Below, piece after piece: positions 6,225 to 9,762 of a stretch of DNA of 9,762 bases. Positions within the stretch are counted from its first letter, which is position 1; each line of letters opens with the position of its first letter. This DNA comes from a bacterium (GTDB taxonomy: Bacteria; Electryoneota; Electryoneia; Electryoneales; Electryoneaceae): assembly GCA_014729955.1 (NCBI GenBank), contig WJJA01000466.1:1-9762 (forward strand). Reading direction: 5' to 3'. The notes beneath the pieces were generated by a model. That model made no database searches. It saw only the letters and a list, made by a program, of their open reading frames with translations, and was not told the origin of the DNA. The translations under genes were made by a program, and so were the position numbers.

Positions 6225-7324
6225 GGCAGGCCTCCTGTCGTGGGTACGACGAACATGTGCGAGATCTCCGCCTTCAGCTCGACGGTGGCGAGATTGACGG
6301 ACGAAGGGTCGAGCGGCAGGGCAAAACGGATTTCACCGACCTCGCCCGGTGAGAGGTGCAACTCCGCCGGGCCCAGCTGCCAGCGCCCCAGCTCTCTGCC
6401 GGCCCGGCGCATCTGCACCGATACCATCGGCGAGCTGTAGCTCAGTTCATCGTCCGTGTTTTCAACGTCCAGCACCACGCTTAACGTGCCGTTCTCGTTG
6501 ACGGCTCGGCGGTCATTCACCACCACCTGTTTCATCCAGCGTTCGGGATTGTACTTCCATGCCTGCACCATCTCGAATTTGGTCAGGTCCCCGCTGCGCC
6601 GTGTCAGGATCACTTCGTACAGGCCGCGATAGACATTGCGAAACAGTACCTCGTCGAAGCCGCTCTTGGTGGGGTGCTTGTCCGGCAGGCCGATCAGGCT
6701 CAGCAGGCCGTCCACATCGCCTTCATACGGCGCCAGGGTGATGTCCGCCTGGAGCACCGTTCCGCCGCTTTCGTCCACCAGCAGACCCAGCATCTGGAAT
6801 TTGCGCGTCCCGAACAGCATATCCTTGCCGGGCAGCATGTTCTGGTAGATCCAGCGGGATACGCCCATACCCTCCTTTTTGGTGTCGGTGGGTTCACCGA
6901 GGACGGCAAGGAGATCGTCTGTGCGACGGATACCCTCTTCACGGCCGAGCAACAGGGTGAGATCGATGACATTGACACGGTCCATGCCGAGCGACGGTGT
7001 CCAGATCCAGACATAGTCGCGTTCGGGATGGCTGATGCGCGCCCAGTTGCCGCGCCGCTCGTACAGGTCGAAGGTCGCGCCCTGCACCGCCTCGCCGACC
7101 TTCGCGCCGTTGGGAGCGTCACGCAGGTTCTCTTTCGGCACGACTACGGTCACTTGCGGGTACTCCGGTTCAGAAGGCGCTTCCACTTCTTCCGGCTGAT
7201 CCACCGGCGGCGGTTGCTGCACCTGCTTCGGTCCGCCGCATCCGGCGAGCAGCAGGAGCGCGACAAGGCCGGTGAAGGCTGTCAGGATCGGGCGTGTTCG
7301 TGCGTTCCAGGCGTGTACGACCAT
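6221..7324 (-). CDS. SH3-domain lipoprotein of unknown function
   Basis: A 367-aa predicted lipoprotein, first gene of the operon. It has a signal peptide with a hydrophobic stretch (about 13-27) and lipobox LAGC, so Cys29 would be lipidated. A Pro/Glu/Gln-rich linker follows (about 33-55), then a bacterial SH3-like fold (about 57-112; NLRDAPNG, GNWARI, DYVWIW), which in other proteins often binds cell-wall components. Residues 133-170 contain LLAVLGEPTDTKKEGMGVSRWIYQ, reminiscent of BamE/SmpA-like folds, but this is only a resemblance. The C-terminal part (about 270-355) looks like an all-beta, Ig-like domain of the kind found in FxLYD-type proteins. ATG at 7324 has a weak purine-rich site (GGGGA) upstream. 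Location is probably the outer or inner membrane facing the periplasm. The function is not recognised. Confidence 0.85.
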   Translation of the reverse strand: MVVHAWNARTRPILTAFTGLVALLLLAGCGGPKQVQQPPPVDQPEEVEAPSEPEYPQVTVVVPKENLRDAPNGAKVGEAVQGATFDLYERRGNWARISHPERDYVWIWTPSLGMDRVNVIDLTLLLGREEGIRRTDDLLAVLGEPTDTKKEGMGVSRWIYQNMLPGKDMLFGTRKFQMLGLLVDESGGTVLQADITLAPYEGDVDGLLSLIGLPDKHPTKSGFDEVLFRNVYRGLYEVILTRRSGDLTKFEMVQAWKYNPERWMKQVVVNDRRAVNENGTLSVVLDVENTDDELSYSSPMVSVQMRRAGRELGRWQLGPAELHLSPGEVGEIRFALPLDPSSVNLATVELKAEISHMFVVPTTGGLP

Positions 7325-7364
7325 CGTTCATCCCCGCGTCGATTGGGTTGGCACCACCTGCGGA

Positions 7365-7394
7365 AATATACGCATTCGCGCCTAAGTGACTTAA
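7365..7394 (-). promoter_or_regulatory. Candidate promoter of the lipoprotein-phosphoesterase-glycosidase operon
   Basis: On the minus strand, TATATT (7370-7365) is a fair -10, with TTAAGT (7394-7389) 18 bases upstream as a poor -35 (3 of 6). Transcription would start near 7358, giving a leader of about 34 bases. The poor -35 and an overlapping dyad (7383-7393) suggest control by a regulator. This is the only promoter-like signal noticed in the 116-base gap before the operon. Confidence 0.35.
7383..7393. promoter_or_regulatory. Perfect dyad TAAGT-g-ACTTA overlapping the candidate -35
   Basis: An 11-base perfect inverted repeat, TAAGTGACTTA. With one bulged base it extends to CCTAAGT-g-ACTTAAGG (7381-7396). 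It overlaps the weak -35 of the operon promoter, as an activator or repressor site would. The binding protein is unknown; it does not resemble the dyad in front of the marR-like gene. Confidence 0.35.
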
Positions 7395-7410
7395 GGAATG
7401 CAGGCGAGTC

Positions 7411-7422
7411 AATCGATCGATT
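7411..7422. promoter_or_regulatory. Perfect 12-bp palindrome AATCGATCGATT
   Basis: A self-complementary 12-base sequence about 17 bases past the TAAGTGACTTA dyad, in the gap between the methyltransferase stop and the lipoprotein start. It may be an upstream operator for the operon or a small stem. There is no T-run, so a terminator is not supported. Confidence 0.35.
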
Positions 7423-7440
7423 CGAGCGGTGGATCGTCTC

Positions 7441-8028
7441 TCACGGCTTGCCGAAAACCGCGCCTCGTCCGAACAGAGAAGTAAAAGTCGATTCTTTCGT
7501 CAGACCGGCTTCTTCCAGCAGCTTGATCTCCCAGGCGAACAGGTCAGGAGGCACTTCGATTTTCGGCTCCATGAAGAGCAGCCGTCCGCTGGAGCGCAGC
7601 AGCGCGACCGTCTCGGCGAGGAACGTTTCGGTGCCGGCAGCTTCATGCAGGGTATGGATGAGCACCACGGTGTCAGCGTTGGATAACTCCAGGCCAAGGG
7701 TGCCGTTTGCGCTGAGATGATAGTCGATACGACCCGGTCCTGCTTTGCCGTTGATGTAGGCTCTGGCGACCGACAGCATGTCCGGTTGCACATCCACCGC
7801 GATCACACGGCCCTGCGCGCCGACCATGTGGGAGAGGTAGCGTGTGAAATACCCCGACCCGCAACCAAGTTCGACGACCGTATCGCCTGGGCGCACCACG
7901 CGTGCAAGCTGCTTTTTCGGACGCTCCACCAGGAACCGCAACGGGTGCAGGAGCCCCTTCGCCATCTCCGGCGGGATCATGTGGTTGCCCAGCTGCTGCA
8001 GCGCGTCTGCACGTGTCATCGTTGCCAT
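7441..8028 (-). CDS. Class I SAM-dependent methyltransferase
   Basis: A 195-aa cytoplasmic methyltransferase with a Rossmann-like fold. Motif I is VVELGCGSGYFTRYL (51-65), binding S-adenosylmethionine; the acidic residue at the end of beta-2 is Asp79 (VIAVDV); motif IV-like VVLIHTLHE (121-129) and a following LLRSSGRLLFMEP (143-155) complete the core. The short N-terminal helix region and small size fit UbiE-like or other small-molecule methyltransferases; the acceptor cannot be told. ATG at 8028 follows AAGGAG by seven bases, a strong ribosome binding site. It lies 173 bases downstream of the MarR-family gene and 116 bases upstream of the lipoprotein operon, all on the same strand, so it may be transcribed on its own or by read-through from the regulator gene. 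Confidence 0.9.
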   Translation of the reverse strand: MATMTRADALQQLGNHMIPPEMAKGLLHPLRFLVERPKKQLARVVRPGDTVVELGCGSGYFTRYLSHMVGAQGRVIAVDVQPDMLSVARAYINGKAGPGRIDYHLSANGTLGLELSNADTVVLIHTLHEAAGTETFLAETVALLRSSGRLLFMEPKIEVPPDLFAWEIKLLEEAGLTKESTFTSLFGRGAVFGKP

Positions 8029-8100
8029 GCGATCTCTCCTTCGAAATCCGGCTCTTTCTTCATACCGTCAGCGATCGCGGCGCGAAGCGTCGCAGGGCTT

Positions 8101-8143
8101 GACGGATAGTGATGCTCTGTTTCCGTGTCAGTCACAATCCGTC
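8101..8143. repeat. Imperfect 12-bp inverted repeat between regulator and methyltransferase genes
   Basis: GACGGATAGTGA (8101-8112) and TCACAATCCGTC (8132-8143) pair at 11 of 12 positions around a 19-base loop. There is no T-run on either strand, so it is not a textbook terminator. It lies in the 173-base gap between the MarR-family stop and the methyltransferase start and could be an RNA structure in the leader or intercistronic RNA, or a spaced operator pair. Confidence 0.45.
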
Positions 8144-8201
8144 TTCGACGAATCAAGACCTCACACAACTTGAATCACCTTTGCGTACAGGTCCGCTTCC
8201 A

Positions 8202-8732
8202 TCACCCCCCGGCACGGCTCAGACAGCCGGTCATCTGCAGGTGCGCGCGTATGTCCAGGTCCAGCAGCTCCCCGCCGCGGTAACACAAACGGCACAGTAC
8301 ACGATAAAACGCGAACAGCTCTTCATCGTCGAGGAAGCCGAAGAAGTCACGCAGAAACGGCATCAGGTGGTCGTGGGACGCCTGCAACGCTGCCCGTCCC
8401 TTTTCTGTCGGACGAACGACCAGCGCACGGCGATCCTGCTTTGACGGCACACGTTCCAGGTACCTGCGCTCCTCCAGCCGATCGACCGTGTGCGTGACCA
8501 TCGCCGGGCTTTTCATCAGCACACGCGCCAGGTCTTTCATTCGCACCTGCCGCTCAGGGTCACGCAGGTGCATCAGGATCACGTACTCGTCATGGTCCAG
8601 CGAAACCTCTTCAAACGCGAACGCTTCGCCCAGGCGGTCCTCGATTTCTCCGATCAAAGAGAGCAGGGGCGGCAGCGCGAGCAGGATCGTGTCCCGATGC
8701 AGACGTTCGGACCGTGCGGATTCACCGGGCAT
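8202..8732 (-). CDS. MarR-family transcriptional regulator
   Basis: A winged-helix repressor of the MarR family, about 176 aa, expected to act as a dimer on a short dyad and to release DNA on binding a ligand or on oxidation. Counting from ATG 8744: dimerisation helices at both ends, recognition helix region SPAMVTHTVDRLEERRYLER (79-98) and wing VPSKQDRRALVVRPTEKG (99-116), with the D-x-R of the family (Asp104, Arg106). Cys151, Cys154 and Cys174 are in the C-terminal part and could be redox-active, which is inference. Two starts are possible: ATG 8744 has no ribosome binding site, whereas ATG 8732, four codons later, has GGAG six bases upstream, so I prefer 8732. Its promoter contains a perfect dyad, implying autoregulation. 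The downstream methyltransferase is a natural candidate target. Confidence 0.92.
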   Translation of the reverse strand: MPGESARSERLHRDTILLALPPLLSLIGEIEDRLGEAFAFEEVSLDHDEYVILMHLRDPERQVRMKDLARVLMKSPAMVTHTVDRLEERRYLERVPSKQDRRALVVRPTEKGRAALQASHDHLMPFLRDFFGFLDDEELFAFYRVLCRLCYRGGELLDLDIRAHLQMTGCLSRAGG

Positions 8733-8763
8733 CGTTGACTCCATATTGATTTAACAGTAAGAC

Positions 8764-8780
8764 AGTTTAGCAACTAAACT
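8764..8780. promoter_or_regulatory. MarR-type operator, perfect 17-bp dyad
   Basis: AGTTTAG-caa-CTAAACT is an exact inverted repeat with a 3-base centre, the usual size for a MarR-family site. It covers the -10 hexamer and part of the promoter spacer just upstream of the regulator gene, so binding would block RNA polymerase. No second copy was noticed in the window. Confidence 0.75.
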
Positions 8781-8793
8781 ATTTGAATGTCAA
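8764..8793 (-). promoter_or_regulatory. Sigma-70 promoter of the MarR-family gene
   Basis: On the minus strand a consensus -35 TTGACA (8793-8788) is followed after 18 bases by TAAACT (8769-8764; 4 of 6). Transcription would start near 8757, leaving a very short leader of about 13 bases to ATG 8744 or about 25 to ATG 8732. The shorter leader leaves no room for a ribosome binding site, which again favours ATG 8732. Confidence 0.7.
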
Positions 8794-8866
8794 ACAGAAA
8801 AGCCGGGGAGAGTCTCGTAGAGGTTCATCCGGAATCAAGAAGGATCACGCTTCCCCGCTTCTCCAC

Positions 8867-9760
8867 CTACCAGCGGGCGCGTGCCAGCACCGCGGCTTTT
8901 TCGCGGGAGAACAGAAGCAGAGCCTGGCATTTCGGGCAGCGTGCGGTCAGGTGATGTTCGGGCGGGGGCAGCTGTACTTTCTTGCCGCAGTTGAAGCAGC
9001 GCACCACTTCCTGGTCCAGAGCCGTTTCTAGGCGGTCGGTCTCGGGGTGAAGATAAACCAGTTCCGGCCCCTGCCTGCCTTCCTGGAGGGTGTTGTAGGC
9101 CTGGGTGACACGTGCGAAAATTTCGGACAGCCGTTTCTTTTCTGCGTCGGAAGCGCCGGGGTGACGGTCGGGATGGTACGTTTTGCTTGCGTCACGATAG
9201 GCTCGTTTGATTTCATCGGCGGATGCACCCGCATGAACGCCAAGCTCGGCAGCGGCCTGGGCGCGGTTGCTTTCGCTCTGCTCGGTGCGGATATACGGCA
9301 GGCCGGCGAACTGCACCTCTTCCATCGAACCGCCCATTTCGATCGCAACACGGCTGATCCAGGCGATCTCCGGCGAGCTGACCGAACCGTCTCGTGCCGC
9401 CACTCGCCAGGCATAGATCAGCAGCGCGCGTCGGAATTCCGGTTGCGAACGGGCGGCGTCAAACAGCAGACGGGGAAGGCGCTTGTCGTCCATCGCGCCT
9501 TCAATAATGCGATGGCGGTCCGATTCACGCCAATCCTTGAAATCGAGATTGCCCTGATGCGCCAGTTCATCGGCGATGGTATGAATCAGGTCGCGTTCAC
9601 GGGGGTGGAAACGCCCGTCGGCACGTGCGACAAATCCGAGGAAGGCAACGACGCCGTAAAGGATTTGCAAGCGGCCTGCGGAAGCCTGTTCTGCGTGATC
9701 GGCCACCGATCCCGCCCCAAGCGGCGCACCACGGCTGTAGTCGTCTTTGCTCTGTTGGAC
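8867..9760 (-). CDS. TerB-like / J-domain (DnaJ) / zinc-ribbon protein (5' end uncertain)
   Basis: A co-chaperone-like protein. Numbering from GTG 9706: a TerB-like helical region (about 12-140) with two halves marked by FVARADGRFHPRERD (25-39) and RVAARDGSVSSPE (101-113); a J domain (about 151-210) with the essential YHPDRHPG (HPD 178-180), which should stimulate an Hsp70 ATPase; then a CxxC...CxxC zinc ribbon (Cys237, Cys240, Cys257, Cys260). TerB followed by a J domain recalls DjlA, but here a zinc ribbon follows the J domain and no N-terminal membrane anchor is visible. The frame stays open with coding-like codons from 9706 to the right edge (18 codons, beginning VQQSKDDYSRG), and GTG 9706 lacks a convincing ribosome binding site, so the real start is probably beyond the window. 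The stop is TAG at 8869-8867, about 74 bases before the regulator's -35. Confidence 0.88.
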   Translation of the reverse strand, partial: VQQSKDDYSRGAPLGAGSVADHAEQASAGRLQILYGVVAFLGFVARADGRFHPRERDLIHTIADELAHQGNLDFKDWRESDRHRIIEGAMDDKRLPRLLFDAARSQPEFRRALLIYAWRVAARDGSVSSPEIAWISRVAIEMGGSMEEVQFAGLPYIRTEQSESNRAQAAAELGVHAGASADEIKRAYRDASKTYHPDRHPGASDAEKKRLSEIFARVTQAYNTLQEGRQGPELVYLHPETDRLETALDQEVVRCFNCGKKVQLPPPEHHLTARCPKCQALLLFSREKAAVLARARW

Positions 9761-9762
9761 AC

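Noticed and set aside
6674..7720. Long plus-strand open frame opposite the lipoprotein and methyltransferase genes
   Set aside because: It spans two well-supported minus-strand genes and their promoter gap, and its translation is Arg/His-rich with no domain, as expected of a shadow.
8071..8078. GCGATCGC octamer (also at 5595-5602), the cyanobacterial HIP1 motif
   Set aside because: Two copies in about 9.8 kb is far below the density seen in HIP1-rich genomes and can be chance at this GC content.

Overview
The window reads as ordinary chromosomal DNA from a Gram-negative bacterium with fairly high GC content. Exported proteins (a lipobox lipoprotein and an enzyme with a signal peptide), a sigma-54 enhancer-binding activator and strong AGGAG-type Shine-Dalgarno sites support this. 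I cannot assign a lineage from the sequence alone. Eight protein-coding genes are supported. The first is on the plus strand and the other seven are on the minus strand. I see no tRNA, rRNA, CRISPR array or transposase gene.

Left part (1-2668): a PAS-repeat sensory protein without an output domain, cut by the left edge, converges on a PAS / AAA+ / Fis-type sigma-54 activator. The two stop codons are 51 bases apart. The activator's PAS domain carries a cysteine cluster, and its sigma-54 contact loop reads GAFTDA rather than GAFTGA. No sigma-54 promoter was found in the window, so its targets are probably elsewhere.

Spacer (2669-3211): about 540 bases without a convincing gene. It holds a palindrome-dense segment (2843-2935), a strongly AT-rich tract (about 2991-3050, 25% GC) and a 10-base inverted repeat spanning 82 bases (3109-3190).

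Central operon (7324 down to 3212, minus strand): an SH3-domain lipoprotein, a YfcE/MJ0936-type metallophosphoesterase (GTGA overlap) and an exported amylo-alpha-1,6-glucosidase-like (GDE_C / GH133-type) glycosidase (1-base gap). The spacing implies co-transcription and translational coupling. The combined role is unknown; a cell-envelope or polysaccharide role is an inference from the two exported products.

Right part (7441-9762): a class I SAM-dependent methyltransferase; a MarR-family repressor whose own promoter contains a perfect 17-base dyad; and a TerB / J-domain / zinc-ribbon protein running off the right edge. The clearest regulatory signal is the MarR promoter-operator (TTGACA, 18 bases, TAAACT, with the dyad covering the -10), which strongly suggests autoregulation. 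I found no clear evidence of a wholly new system. The best leads are the exported debranching-enzyme-like operon, the TerB-J-zinc-ribbon architecture and the unexplained dyads in the spacers.
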